In this document: positions 47,367-56,785 of the stretch, one piece after another | Layout: every line of letters begins with the position of its first letter | Numbering within the stretch: position 1 is the first letter of the stretch | The notes under the pieces: generated by a model | The model's database searches: none | What the model was told of the DNA's origin: nothing | What the model saw: the letters and a program-made list of their open reading frames with translations, nothing else | From: Periweissella fabalis | GTDB lineage: Bacteria; Bacillota; Bacilli; Lactobacillales; Lactobacillaceae | DNA length: 64,000 nt | NCBI RefSeq assembly: GCF_012396505.1 | Contig: NZ_JAAXPN010000004.1 | Span: 62,001 to 126,000 of the forward strand | Reading direction: 5' to 3' | Position numbers and translations under genes: made by a program

Positions 47367-48506
47367 TTAATTGCGTTCTTTTTTGCCCCAATATTGGAAA
47401 AAGTCAGTCCGTAAAGCACCATTATATAATTTACGTTTTTTAGTTGCACGTTCACCATAATATTTCTCAAATTCTAAATCACTAGTCAAAATATATTTAC
47501 TCCATGTCTGCATTGGTCGATATACTTGACCCATCTCTTTATAAAGTTGATGGACTGCATCAGCATCAAGAAGTCGTTCACCATATGGTGGATTAGCGAC
47601 TAAAATACCATTTTTCTTGTCAGTATGCCAATCTTTGGCCGCCAACTGCTTGAAGGTAATGTCTTGTGCTAATCCTGCCTCAAGAGCATTAGATTTAGCA
47701 ATTGCGATCATATTTTCATCAATATCGTATCCTGTAATATCAAGTTCAATATCATAATCGGCAGCTTCATCAGCTTCTGCCCGTAAATCTTCACTAATTT
47801 GTTTATCAACCCAATCCCATTTTTCAATCGCAAAATCACGGTTAAATCCTGGGGCAATATTACGGGCAATAAGTGCGGCTTCGATTGGAATCGTTCCTGA
47901 ACCACAGACGGGATCCACAAATGGTTGATCAGGGTACCAATGGGCTAAAGTTACTAATGCAGCAGCCATATTTTCTTTTAATGGTGCCCCCCCTTTTTCC
48001 GTCCGATAGCCTCGCTTGAAGAGTGAATCACCTGTTGTATCAAGGGTAATCATGACGTGATCTTTGTTAATCATTACTTCTAATTGAAATAATGAACCTG
48101 ATTCAGGTAACATTGTCCGCACATGATATTCTTCTGACAACTGACTTGCAATCGCTTTTTTAACAATCGCTTGCGCTGTTGGCACGCTGTGAAGAACAGA
48201 ATTGCGTGAACGGCCTTGTACAGGAAATTCAGCATCAAATGGCAATAATTCATCCCATTTGTAAGCTTTAGTCTGCTCGAAAAGTTCATCAAAAGTAACT
48301 GCATCAAATTCAGTAACAACTATTTTGATTCGATCGGCTGTTCGTAACCAAAGATTAGTCCGAATAATATCTTTTACTGTTCCTTGAAATCGAACGCGAC
48401 CGTTTTCAACCTCAACATCATAGCCTAAATCACGTAATTCTTTACCAACTAGTGCCTCAATCCCAGCCGCTGCTGTCGCCATTAAATTAAATTTTTTGTC
48501 ATTCAT
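47367..48506 (-). CDS. 23S rRNA m2G methyltransferase, RlmL/YpsC-like
   Basis: A 379-residue class I RNA methyltransferase. The N-terminal 155 residues are a ferredoxin-like plus THUMP domain for RNA binding (ATAAAGIEALVGKELRDLGY at the start). The catalytic domain has SAM motif FVDPVCGSGTIPIEAAL and the guanine-N2 motif LVANPPYGERL. It corresponds to B. subtilis YpsC, and to the N-terminal half of E. coli RlmL, which modifies G2445. It sits between rnpB and comG, as in many lactobacilli. Confidence 0.9.
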   Translation of the reverse strand: MNDKKFNLMATAAAGIEALVGKELRDLGYDVEVENGRVRFQGTVKDIIRTNLWLRTADRIKIVVTEFDAVTFDELFEQTKAYKWDELLPFDAEFPVQGRSRNSVLHSVPTAQAIVKKAIASQLSEEYHVRTMLPESGSLFQLEVMINKDHVMITLDTTGDSLFKRGYRTEKGGAPLKENMAAALVTLAHWYPDQPFVDPVCGSGTIPIEAALIARNIAPGFNRDFAIEKWDWVDKQISEDLRAEADEAADYDIELDITGYDIDENMIAIAKSNALEAGLAQDITFKQLAAKDWHTDKKNGILVANPPYGERLLDADAVHQLYKEMGQVYRPMQTWSKYILTSDLEFEKYYGERATKKRKLYNGALRTDFFQYWGKKERN

Positions 48507-48552
48507 TTATTTACATTCCTATTTGATTTATTTGATAAATCTATTTTACCAC

Positions 48553-48577
48553 AAAAAAAAGCCCGCCGAAGCGAGCT
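48553..48577 (-). terminator. Terminator of rnpB
   Basis: A GC-rich stem (GCTCGC/GCGGGC with UUCG tetraloop) is followed by eight T residues on the minus strand, directly after the mature 3' end of the RNase P RNA. Confidence 0.92.
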
Positions 48578-48581
48578 GCAT

Positions 48582-48976
48582 GGATGTGAATTTCTGTAAG
48601 CCACGTTATGTTCTCACTTAACTTCATGCATAATTAAGCAAGTAGTAATCATCTATCTTCTAGTAATTATTATTACTAACACGACCATCGTTTCAATTCA
48701 CTAGGCCGAGCTCCCCTACCATATGTTTGGGTTTCCCGCTTGAGGGGTTTACCGCGTTCCACCTGATTCGTTTCCAAATCAGCATCGTCACTGTGGCACT
48801 TTCAGGAATACTTGGGCATAGCCAAAGCCTTAGCCGTTTTTTCCGCCGTCACCATAAATGGTGCCCCGGTTTATTTTTTCGCCGAGCACAAACACTACAA
48901 GCATCGCAGCTTGTGCGAGCATGGACTTTCCTCACATAAGTTAACTTATGCGCGATTACTAGAAATTCACACGGTA
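48582..48976 (-). ncRNA. rnpB: RNase P RNA (class B)
   Basis: About 395 bases. The universal RNase P elements are present on the minus strand: GAGGAAAGTCCATGCTCGCA near the 5' end, and ACAGAA just before the 3' end. The terminal P1 stem pairs GTGAATTTCT (complement of 48961-48970) with AGAAATTCAC at the other end. The layout is the Bacillus (type B) form. It matures tRNA 5' ends with RnpA. Ends are set by the promoter start and P1 and may be off by a few bases. Confidence 0.93.
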
Positions 48977-48982
48977 ATAAAC

Positions 48983-49011
48983 ATTATAGCACAAACTAAA
49001 TTAAATGTGAA
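48983..49011 (-). promoter_or_regulatory. rnpB promoter, overlapping the end of gpsB
   Basis: TTCACA and TATAAT are 17 bases apart on the minus strand, with an extended TGC before the -10. The -35 lies in the last codons of gpsB. Transcription would begin near 48976, where the P1 stem begins. Confidence 0.8.
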
Positions 49012-49358
49012 CCACTGTTTTGTTGTTCATCAACTTGCGCCCCAAACACTCGACGTTCTAAGTTACTTAATCGTTTAAGAATATCCATATTTGTTGTCCC
49101 AGTTGCTTGTGGCGTAACTGTCTTTTGTGACCCTGCCACTGCTAACTGTTTGTTTAATTCTTCAATTTGTGAACGTAAGCGACGATTTTCGTCTTCTAGT
49201 TCATTCTGAATTTTATTGAAAGTATCGTAATCCTTAATAATTTCATCCAAAAAAGTATCAACGTCTGTAGGATCAAAGCCACCACCCATACGTTTTGGCT
49301 TAAATTCCTTTCGTACAATATCTTGTGGAGTTAATCGCAAATTTTCCATTAATCTCAT
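48996..49358 (-). CDS. gpsB: Cell division protein GpsB
   Basis: A 120-residue DivIVA-like coiled-coil protein that links class A PBPs, the PASTA kinase and the division site. The membrane-binding N-domain reads LRLTPQDIVRKEFKPKRMGG and FDPTDVDTFLDEIIKDY; a coiled coil follows to residue 70, then a linker and a short C-terminal helix (ILKRLSNLERRVFG). Two ATGs are possible; the first is close behind GGAGG (4 bases), the second starts MENLRLT and is nearer the family consensus. Its partner PBP1A is encoded divergently at 50.7 kb. Confidence 0.93.
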   Translation of the reverse strand: MRLMENLRLTPQDIVRKEFKPKRMGGGFDPTDVDTFLDEIIKDYDTFNKIQNELEDENRRLRSQIEELNKQLAVAGSQKTVTPQATGTTNMDILKRLSNLERRVFGAQVDEQQNSGSHLI

Positions 49359-49419
49359 TAATCCTCCGTATTCAGTTCTATTTTATGTTAGCAAATTTAG
49401 CTAAAAAATGCTATTAATA

Positions 49420-49983
49420 TTAATAATTCTTATCACTTTCTTGCTCCTCGCCAAAAGCAATAGCAAATTCTTGCAAATCATCAAATGAAACCGTTTGCCA
49501 AGTATAATTTTTTGAGATTTGTAAATTGGTTATAAGAGCGTAATCATGTTTAGTTTTACCTTCAAATTCCGGATCATATATCATTAATGCACAATCTGTG
49601 TGATTCACCATAAATTTTTGATAACCTTTTAATTGACTTGGATTTTGATACTCTTGCATTGAGACACTAGCATAATAATCGACTTGAGTTTTTAATTTTG
49701 CTAACTGCCCTTTTTTCTCGTCATTCCAATTTTTTTCAATATTTAAATATGGAGCCATCATTGCTATTTTAACCGCATAATCTTGCTTTAATTCATTGAC
49801 AACTTCGATAGTCCACTGTTCAATTCCTAATTGTGGACCAGTTATTACCCAGTCTACACCTTGTTCAAATTGCCTAATTAATTCAGCTTTCAGAGCATAT
49901 TTAATTATTTTGATTTTTGGATCGTCTTTTTTAAAAATGCCTAATTCATAAGCACGATAACCTGTTACCCACAGTCTAGTCAT
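49420..49983 (-). CDS. ypsA: YpsA/DUF1273 family protein (SLOG fold)
   Basis: A 187-residue protein of the YpsA family, a nucleotide-binding SLOG-like fold. It begins MTRLWVTGYRAYELGIF, has the ITGPQLGIEQWTIEVV segment and ends near DCALMIYDPEFEGKTKHDY. In B. subtilis and S. aureus YpsA influences cell division with GpsB, which is its downstream neighbour here as well. It diverges from recU. Confidence 0.9.
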   Translation of the reverse strand: MTRLWVTGYRAYELGIFKKDDPKIKIIKYALKAELIRQFEQGVDWVITGPQLGIEQWTIEVVNELKQDYAVKIAMMAPYLNIEKNWNDEKKGQLAKLKTQVDYYASVSMQEYQNPSQLKGYQKFMVNHTDCALMIYDPEFEGKTKHDYALITNLQISKNYTWQTVSFDDLQEFAIAFGEEQESDKNY

Positions 49984-50103
49984 AAGTTGTCTCCAATCAC
50001 TAAGTTCTTTAATATTTAATTATGGCATATTGCCATTTAACATGTTAGTTGTAAATTTGGTATAATAAATCGGGTATAGGTATAATTAGAAATGGGGCGA
50101 ATG

Positions 50104-50709
50104 ATGATTAAGTATCCTAATGGCAATATATTTGCCGCACCTAAAAGTTCAAATTCTTCACCACAAGTTATTACTCATAGTAAACGAGGAATGACTCTTG
50201 AGGAAACGATTAATGCAGCTAATACCTTTTATTTAAGTCGTGGTATTGCAGTTATTCATAAAAAACCAACACCAATTAATATTGTTAACGTTGCTTATCC
50301 AAAACGCTCTGCGGCTAAAATTAACGAAGCATATTTTGCACAAGCATCTACAACCGATTATAATGGGATTTATCGAGGATTTTATATTGACTTTGATGCT
50401 AAAGAAACGCAAAATAAATCAGCTATCCCACTGGCTAATTTCCATGAGCATCAGGTGAAACATTTAGATGCTATTATTAAGCAAAATGGAATTGGCTTTG
50501 TAATCATCAAGTTTGCGGTGTACAATGAATCTTTCGTATTACCTGCCAGTGACCTTATTACTTTTTGGCAACAAAGTCAATCTGGTGGCCGTAAATCAAT
50601 TCCTTATCAATATATTAAGGAACATGGTTTTACTATTTCTTCGGGATTAATTCCTGAATTACCTTATCTCAAAGCGGTAGATGAATTAATTGCACAGCAA
50701 ATTAATTAG
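50104..50709 (+). CDS. recU: Holliday junction resolvase RecU
   Basis: A 201-residue PD-(D/E)XK nuclease that cleaves Holliday junctions with RuvAB in Firmicutes. RGMTLEETINAANTFYL near the start carries the first Glu, TDYNGIYRGFYIDFDAKET the catalytic Asp and Glu-x-Lys-like core, and FVIIKF a later strand. The chosen ATG (MIKYPNGN) is 6 bases from GGGG and matches the family start; earlier in-frame ATGs overlap the ribosome site. It is 39 bases before the PBP1A gene, the standard recU-ponA pair. Confidence 0.93.
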   Translation: MIKYPNGNIFAAPKSSNSSPQVITHSKRGMTLEETINAANTFYLSRGIAVIHKKPTPINIVNVAYPKRSAAKINEAYFAQASTTDYNGIYRGFYIDFDAKETQNKSAIPLANFHEHQVKHLDAIIKQNGIGFVIIKFAVYNESFVLPASDLITFWQQSQSGGRKSIPYQYIKEHGFTISSGLIPELPYLKAVDELIAQQIN

Positions 50710-50748
50710 TCTACCTTGCTTATCTAACTAAGACTTAGGAGCAAAAAT

Positions 50749-53079
50749 ATGTCGGAACAACAAACACAATCACGAATGGCTAGTAAAAAAAAACCTACTG
50801 TTCGTAAAAACAAGCAGTCTAATAAAAAAAGACGTCCACTTGCAACTTGGGAGAAAGTTTTAATTTCATTATTTGCTTTACTCAATATCGGGCTTGTTGC
50901 TGGAACCTTACTTTTCTTTTATTATGTAAGTTCAGCTCCTGTCATTACCCAGGCCAAGTTAGCATCTAGTAATTCAACAGAATTTTTAGATGCTAACGGC
51001 CATGTTATTTGGACAATGGGGTCACAGAAACGCAACTATGCAACTGCTAGCCAAATACCGGATCAATTAAAGGAATCTGTTGTTGCAATTGAAGATCGTC
51101 GTTTTTATCAACATGGTGGTATTGATATTCGTCGAATTGCAGGTGCTACTTTTGCCAATATAACAGGGTCTTCATTAGGTCTCCAAGGTGGATCGACTTT
51201 AACACAACAATTAGTTAAATTATCGGTCTTTTCTACTGCGGCATCTGATCGGACAATTAAACGAAAAGCTCAAGAAGCATGGCTTGCAATGCAAGTTTCA
51301 AAGCATTATTCAAAAAATCAAATTTTAACTTTTTATATTAATAAAGTTTACATGGGTGAAGGTGTCTATGGGATGAAGACGGCTGCTCGTTATTACTTTG
51401 GTAAGCAGCTTAACCAACTATCAATTCCCCAATACGCACTTCTAGCTGGGATGCCTCAATCTCCAGTACGCTATGATCCTTACGTCAACCCAAACCTTGC
51501 TAAGGAAAGACGTGACACTGTCCTAGATGCATTGGTAAGTAATAACAAGCTAAGTGCTACACAAGCACAACAATTTAAACAAGTACCTGTTACTGATGGC
51601 CTTTTGAAAAAGCATCCAACGATTGGTGGTGCAACACAACCTGCTACTCAGCAAATTGTCGATGCATATGCACAATCAGTTCTTGCTGAATTAACCAAAA
51701 TGGGATATAAACCAGAAACTGATGGCCTTAAAGTTCATACTTATTTAAATCTTGATTTACAAAAACAAGCTTATAATGTCGTTAATACTAATGATTATGT
51801 TAATTTCCCAAATGCTAATCTTCAAGTTGGGCTAACAATGACTGATCCTAATAACGGTCATGTAATTGCCCAAATTGGTGGTCGGCAACAAACTGCTGCT
51901 CTTGGTTTGAACCGTGCTAATCAAACTAATCGCTCAGCTGGTTCTACTGTTAAACCTTTCTTAGATTATGGTCCAGCAATTGAATACCTAAACTGGCCAA
52001 CATACCGAACCGTTGTAGATAGAAAGTATTTCTATCCAGGTACTAATACCCAGGTTCATGACTTTGAACCAAATTATGTTGGTCCAATGACTATTAGAAA
52101 TGCTTTAGCAGAATCACGTAACGTTCCAGCAGTTGAAGCTTTACAAACCGTTGGCCTTAATCGTGCGAAATCATTTATCAAACGATTTGGTTTAAACAAT
52201 CCATTATATGCATCTTCTGCACTAGGTATTGATATTTCAACACTTCAAGAAGCTAGTATTTATGGTTCGTTTAGTAATAATGGGATTTATCATACGCCTG
52301 AATTTATTCAAAAAATTGTTACTCAAGATGGTAAAACCGTCGATGTATCCTCTTCTTCAAAACGAGTTATGCAACCATCTACAGCTTATATGCTTACTGA
52401 TATGCTTAAAACCGTCATGACAGGTCAAAATGGAACAGGTCAATTAGCACATGTGCCAGGCACTTTTGAAGCTGGTAAAACTGGGACTGTTGGTTACTCT
52501 GATGATGTTAATGTTCCTGCGGGTGCTGTATCTGATCGATGGTTTACTGGTTACAATCGTAACTTTGTCCTTTCAGTTTGGACAGGATATGATCAACCAA
52601 ATCAACCAGGTAATTATATTACTCCTGGTTATATGTCTGATATTCCACTTTATATCTACAAAGCTATCATGGGCTATGCTATGCAAGACGTTGATTCTCA
52701 AGATTGGGACAAACCAAGTAACGTTCAAGTAATTAGTCGTGGTGGTCAACGTGAACTGCAAATTGCTAATGCATCATTTAGTGATAGCAGTACTCCTGTT
52801 GTACCATCAAGTACATTTAACTCTGATGCTGTTGAATCATCATCTAGTTCTGATACTGATATAGATAGTTCTTCAAGCAGCTCTTCAAGTAGTTCTTCAA
52901 GCAGCTCTTCAAGTAGTTCGATTAGTTCAAGTAGCTCAAGTAGTTCGATTAGCTCAAGTAGTTCTTCAAGTAGCATCGAACCAAACAGTCAAAGCTCATC
53001 ACAATCTAACTCTGAACCTGAACAACAGCCTGCAAACGAGCCAAATAGCAGCAATAACAATTCAACACCAAATAAATAA
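50749..53079 (+). CDS. pbp1A: Class A penicillin-binding protein PBP1A
   Basis: A 776-residue bifunctional peptidoglycan synthase. A basic cytosolic N-terminus is followed by one membrane helix at about 37-65, the glycosyltransferase domain (VVAIEDRRFYQHGGIDIRR, GGSTLTQQLVK, GEGVYGMKTAARYYFGK), and the transpeptidase domain with STVK (in RSAGSTVKPF), SRN and KTG (AGKTGTVGYSDD). The last 110 residues are a Ser-rich, then Gln/Asn/Glu/Pro-rich tail that probably crosses the wall. It follows recU; the usual partner GpsB is nearby. GGAG lies upstream of the ATG. Confidence 0.96.
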   Translation: MSEQQTQSRMASKKKPTVRKNKQSNKKRRPLATWEKVLISLFALLNIGLVAGTLLFFYYVSSAPVITQAKLASSNSTEFLDANGHVIWTMGSQKRNYATASQIPDQLKESVVAIEDRRFYQHGGIDIRRIAGATFANITGSSLGLQGGSTLTQQLVKLSVFSTAASDRTIKRKAQEAWLAMQVSKHYSKNQILTFYINKVYMGEGVYGMKTAARYYFGKQLNQLSIPQYALLAGMPQSPVRYDPYVNPNLAKERRDTVLDALVSNNKLSATQAQQFKQVPVTDGLLKKHPTIGGATQPATQQIVDAYAQSVLAELTKMGYKPETDGLKVHTYLNLDLQKQAYNVVNTNDYVNFPNANLQVGLTMTDPNNGHVIAQIGGRQQTAALGLNRANQTNRSAGSTVKPFLDYGPAIEYLNWPTYRTVVDRKYFYPGTNTQVHDFEPNYVGPMTIRNALAESRNVPAVEALQTVGLNRAKSFIKRFGLNNPLYASSALGIDISTLQEASIYGSFSNNGIYHTPEFIQKIVTQDGKTVDVSSSSKRVMQPSTAYMLTDMLKTVMTGQNGTGQLAHVPGTFEAGKTGTVGYSDDVNVPAGAVSDRWFTGYNRNFVLSVWTGYDQPNQPGNYITPGYMSDIPLYIYKAIMGYAMQDVDSQDWDKPSNVQVISRGGQRELQIANASFSDSSTPVVPSSTFNSDAVESSSSSDTDIDSSSSSSSSSSSSSSSSSSISSSSSSSSISSSSSSSSIEPNSQSSSQSNSEPEQQPANEPNSSNNNSTPNK
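52868..52977 (+). repeat. Serine-coding tandem repeat inside pbp1A
   Basis: Units of six to twelve bases (TCAAGTAGT, TCTTCAAGCAGC and variants) encode about 35 serines broken by a few isoleucines. Mixed AGC/AGT/TCA/TCT codons are used. Such a tract can change length by slippage without losing frame when the unit is a multiple of three. Confidence 0.85.
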
Positions 53080-53166
53080 GCTGAGCTATAGCATATAAGT
53101 GGTAATACTTTGCTGCTGTATTATGTCTAAGAAGTTTAATATACACAAAAAATGTTAGGTGAACTG

Positions 53167-53206
53167 ACCCCCTCGAATTGGAGTAAATCCAATCGAGGGG
53201 GTTTTC
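53167..53206 (+). terminator. Hairpin inside the IS left end
   Basis: CCCCCTCGAATTGGA pairs with TCCAATCGAGGGGG with one mismatch, followed by TTTT. It can block readthrough into the transposase and now probably ends the pbp1A transcript, since no other terminator is seen after that gene. Confidence 0.7.
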
Positions 53207-53208
53207 TT

Positions 53209-53820
53209 ATGTATTTTTCTCAAAAAACAAAATTAGACGCAATTCTTGAGTACCAAAATGATGTTCCAATTTCAGTGGTATTGCGTAAATATCAGATAAA
53301 AAAGTTCGGCAACAATCTATGAATGGATTCATGAATTAGAACCATTTGGAATTTCTGGTTTAAATCGTCCAAAAGTAAAAACACGTATTGATTATTCCTT
53401 TAAACTTAAAGTATTAAATTGGCAATACTATTGAAGGCAGCACGACTTTCAAGTAGTAGTTTTCACTATGCAGTTAACCATGTTTACAAGAAAACTGATC
53501 CTATAATCGTTCAATTAATTAAAGATATTGTCATGGACTTCAATATCAACATCATAAGTTCGTAACTATGTTATCAAAAAACCGCATTATCCAAAGCATG
53601 AGCTGTAAGGCTACATGTTTAGACAATGCGGTAATTGAGAGTTTCTTCAGAACTTTAAAAGTGTGCACAGTACATCAGGAGCAATAGCAAACGTTCGCTG
53701 AGCTAAAATCAGCAGTTATTGAATTTATGGATTACTACAATAACAAACGAATTAAAGAAAAATTGGATAGTATGAGTCCGGTTGAATTCCAGAACCATAC
53801 CATCCAATTAATCGCTTAAA
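53209..53820 (+). pseudogene. IS3-family transposase remnants (orfA and orfB)
   Basis: OrfA begins MYFSQKTKLDAILEYQND and stops after 37 codons; removing one A from the A run near 53300 restores the helix-turn-helix reading SSATIYEWIHELEPFGISGL. The C-terminal part of OrfA is deleted. OrfB starts again as LLKAARLSSSSFHYAV, then loses about 100 codons including the first catalytic Asp residues, and resumes YQHHKFVTMLSKNRIIQSMS and CLDNAVIESFFRTLK with the last DDE glutamate. A TAG after TVHQEQ breaks it before FAELKSAVIEFMDYYNNKR and SPVEF. Clearly non-functional. Confidence 0.88.
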
Positions 53821-53901
53821 ATATCACTCCAATTTATGGGGCTCGATTTACCTAGCATTTTTTGTATATTCAATGTAGCCCAATTTCTGTCACAAGCTAT
53901 T

Positions 53902-54426
53902 TTAATAATGCATTAAAGAGAAAATATCGTAATTAGCTAACTTATCACGACCATGGAGATCATCTAATTCAATTAAGAAAGCAATCCCAACAATAATTCC
54001 ACCAAGTTGCTCAATAAGCTTAACCGTAGCTTCAATCGTGCCTCCAGTAGCTAATAAGTCATCTGTAATTAGCACTCGTTGGCCTGGTTTAATTGCATCA
54101 GCATGCATTTCTAATGTATTAATGACACCGTATTCTAATTCATAATCTTGACGAACAGTTTCACGTGGTAATTTACCAACTTTACGTGCTGGTACAAATC
54201 CAATTCCTAATTCGTAAGCAACTGGCCCCCCAACAATAAATCCGCGAGATTCAGGGCCGACTACTACATCAATACCACCACGATTTTTTGTATAAGCAAC
54301 AAATTCCTTCGTAGCAGCAGCATAAGCCTCACCATCGGCCATTAAGGGAGTTACATCACGAAAAATAATCCCAGGTTCCGGGAAATCAGGAATAGCTGCA
54401 ATGTACTTTTTAAAATCAAATGTCAT
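53902..54426 (-). CDS. apt: Adenine phosphoribosyltransferase
   Basis: A 174-residue purine salvage enzyme making AMP from adenine and PRPP. It begins with the family helix ([20 protein letters not shown]), has [17 protein letters not shown], and the PRPP loop [16 protein letters not shown]. It follows recJ by 43 bases, the common recJ-apt order in Bacilli. The IS3 remnant lies just beyond its stop. Confidence 0.97.
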   Translation of the reverse strand: MTFDFKKYIAAIPDFPEPGIIFRDVTPLMADGEAYAAATKEFVAYTKNRGGIDVVVGPESRGFIVGGPVAYELGIGFVPARKVGKLPRETVRQDYELEYGVINTLEMHADAIKPGQRVLITDDLLATGGTIEATVKLIEQLGGIIVGIAFLIELDDLHGRDKLANYDIFSLMHY

Positions 54427-54469
54427 TTTTCTACCTCATTGATAACAGTATTTACGTATGGTTATCTTA

Positions 54470-56770
54470 CTAAGATATTAATGACTCTAATATCTTAGTT
54501 AACTCACTTGTTTTACTGTAAATTAAACTTTTTTCAATAGCTTGTTTTGTAATCCATCCCTGGTAACTTGGCGCTGAAGTTATATCAGCATGTTCAGGAT
54601 TTGGAAGTACATTTAAAACACCGTTTTCTATTCTAACAAATCCTAATTCAAAAAACACGGTAATCATCAAACTTAATTGATTTACACCAATTTGAAGAAA
54701 TTTAGCTAACTTAGATAATTCATCTCTAATCGGAATATTCGCATGACCTAAAAAATATTTATACAATTTTCCAAAATCAGCTTTTGTCGGTAATGATTCA
54801 AGATATACATGTTGTGATGTATAAAAAATTACTCGTAATTCTTTAAATTGATATCCTTTTAACAACTCAAGATCAGCTAATTTTTTTGGTAAATCCACTA
54901 AAATAGTGGGCACATTGTTTACTAATTTATCACCATTAGTAATGGATACTGCCGAACTTTCCGTATTTAAATATGGCATCAGTTGCGTCTTTACTTTGGG
55001 ATTAAAGAATACGTATTGACCAGTTAATTTAAAATTATCTGGTCTTAATTTATTGGTTCGTTGATCAATAATTGCAAGACCACCTTGTTGCAAATCTTTA
55101 ACCATTAATTGCAAACTTGTTTGACCTTGCCAAGTATTTTCAGTTAACGTTGCTACAACATTCAAAGGGGCTTTATCAATCAGCAATCCAGTGCCCAACT
55201 CACCTTTCCCAAAAGCTAAAGCTGCTAGCTTCACATCATTAGCTAATAAGTTAAACTTAAGGTGATTTTTTTCAGCTCCAATTTGTTTAATATCTGAAAC
55301 GATACCGGTAATTTCAAAATATGGTTGTTCATTACCATTACCAAATGGTGCTAACCGTTGAATTGCCATTAATAGTTGCTCATTAACGGCTTCAACCGGT
55401 AACTTTTCAGCAATTATCAATGGTGCTTTAGTTCCCAATATTATATTCTGAATATCTGCTTCGTGTTCAAAAGCAACTTTAAGTTTATCTAAATTAGAGC
55501 TAACTAATGATAGACCTGCTGCGCTAGCATGGCCACCAAATGAACTAAATAAGTCATCATGGGCTGACAAGGCTTGAAATAAATCAAACCCTTCAATACT
55601 TCGAGCTGACCCTTTTAATTTACCATTAGCTTGCGTTAAAATAATCGTTGGTCGATTAGTTAATTCAACTACTTGACTCGCAACTATTCCTAAAACACCT
55701 TCATGCCAACCATCACCAGCTAAAACAATAGTTTTTTGTGATGTTAAATCTACTGTCGCAATTTGGCTTTTAGCTTCAGCTAAAATATCATTTACAATTT
55801 GCTTACGAGTATCATTGAGTTGATTAACTGTTTGAGCAAAATTACTGGCATCATCTGGATTTTGTGTAACTAGTAGTTCAACGCCTAATTGGGCAGATTC
55901 AAGCCGCCCAATTGCATTTAGTCTAGGAGTGATTCCAAAAGCAACCTTTTCAGCAGTTATTTCATGTAAACCAATTCCTGCAAGTTCCATTAATGCTTGT
56001 AAGCCAGGTCGGGTTGTCTGGGCTAACATTTTTAAGCCATATGTTACTAAAACACGATTTTCACCAGTTAGTGGGACAAGATCTGCAATCTCACCTAATG
56101 CAACTAGATCCATCATTTCTTGTGGAATTTCTTCTAATAATGCCGTAGCAACCTTAAAAGCAACTCCAACTCCCGACAAATACTTATATGGGTATTCACT
56201 TTCCGGATGTTGCGGATGAATTATCGCATATGCTGCAGGTAATTCGTTTGGTATCTCATGATGATCCGTAACGATCACATCGACACCATTTTCGTTAGCA
56301 AAATCAATTGCTGCATGTCCCGATACACCATTATCAACTGTTATGATTAATTGGGTTCCTTGCCTAATCAGACGTTCATAAACATCTTTATTTGGCCCAT
56401 AGCCATCAGTAAATCGATTTGGTACATAGAAATCGACATCCGCATCAAGCATTGTCAATGTTTCATACATAATTGCTGTGCTAGTAATTCCATCAGTATC
56501 ATAATCACCATAAATGGTAATATGTTCGCCATTTATTAACGCCTCATTAATTCGATCTATAACCCGTTCCATATCATGTAACATAAAAGGATCATTAATT
56601 TCTGCTGGCGAAGGATTTAAAAATGTTTCGATTGCAGTTGCTGAAGTTAATCCACGTTTTTTCAATAGTTTTACCATCACAATAGGTAGTCCTAATGACT
56701 CTGCTAATTGTTGATCTTCACTATCAGTCGCATTTGTAAGGACTTGCCATTCATAATGTGAATCAATCAT
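54470..56770 (-). CDS. recJ: Single-stranded-DNA exonuclease RecJ
   Basis: A 766-residue 5'-3' exonuclease. DHH phosphoesterase motifs: YGDYDTDGITSTAI, TVDNGVSGHAA, VTDHHEIP, and GVGVAFKVATALLEE. The DHHA1 part has FGGHASAAG, and an OB domain follows at about 450-560. The last 200 residues are an extra C-terminal domain found in Firmicutes RecJ (longer than the 577 residues of E. coli). It acts in mismatch and recombination repair. Between rnz and apt with short gaps. Confidence 0.95.
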   Translation of the reverse strand: MIDSHYEWQVLTNATDSEDQQLAESLGLPIVMVKLLKKRGLTSATAIETFLNPSPAEINDPFMLHDMERVIDRINEALINGEHITIYGDYDTDGITSTAIMYETLTMLDADVDFYVPNRFTDGYGPNKDVYERLIRQGTQLIITVDNGVSGHAAIDFANENGVDVIVTDHHEIPNELPAAYAIIHPQHPESEYPYKYLSGVGVAFKVATALLEEIPQEMMDLVALGEIADLVPLTGENRVLVTYGLKMLAQTTRPGLQALMELAGIGLHEITAEKVAFGITPRLNAIGRLESAQLGVELLVTQNPDDASNFAQTVNQLNDTRKQIVNDILAEAKSQIATVDLTSQKTIVLAGDGWHEGVLGIVASQVVELTNRPTIILTQANGKLKGSARSIEGFDLFQALSAHDDLFSSFGGHASAAGLSLVSSNLDKLKVAFEHEADIQNIILGTKAPLIIAEKLPVEAVNEQLLMAIQRLAPFGNGNEQPYFEITGIVSDIKQIGAEKNHLKFNLLANDVKLAALAFGKGELGTGLLIDKAPLNVVATLTENTWQGQTSLQLMVKDLQQGGLAIIDQRTNKLRPDNFKLTGQYVFFNPKVKTQLMPYLNTESSAVSITNGDKLVNNVPTILVDLPKKLADLELLKGYQFKELRVIFYTSQHVYLESLPTKADFGKLYKYFLGHANIPIRDELSKLAKFLQIGVNQLSLMITVFFELGFVRIENGVLNVLPNPEHADITSAPSYQGWITKQAIEKSLIYSKTSELTKILESLIS

Positions 56771-56785
56771 TACTTCTCTCCTCTG

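Larger units (their letters stand above)
53139..53872. mobile_element. Decayed IS3-family (IS150-like) insertion sequence
   Basis: About 730 bases bounded by imperfect inverted repeats: the left end reads AAAATGTTAGGTGAACTGAC and then CCCCTCGAATTGGAGT, and the right end read on the other strand AAAATGCTAGGTAAATCGAG and then CCCCATAAATTGGAGT. Matching bases even extend outward (AATATACA on both sides), so the exact ends and target duplication are unclear. Inside are broken OrfA and OrfB pieces on the plus strand. It lies between pbp1A and apt and is not able to move by itself. Confidence 0.85.

Noticed and set aside
52746-52976. Leu/Glu-rich open frame antisense to the end of pbp1A
   Set aside because: It is the mirror of the serine-repeat codons (reverse of AGC/AGT/TCA gives Leu/Glu). 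No ribosome site, and the sense gene is certain.
52868-52977. CRISPR-like repetitive DNA
   Set aside because: Units are 6-12 bases in coding frame with no spacers; it is a serine tract.
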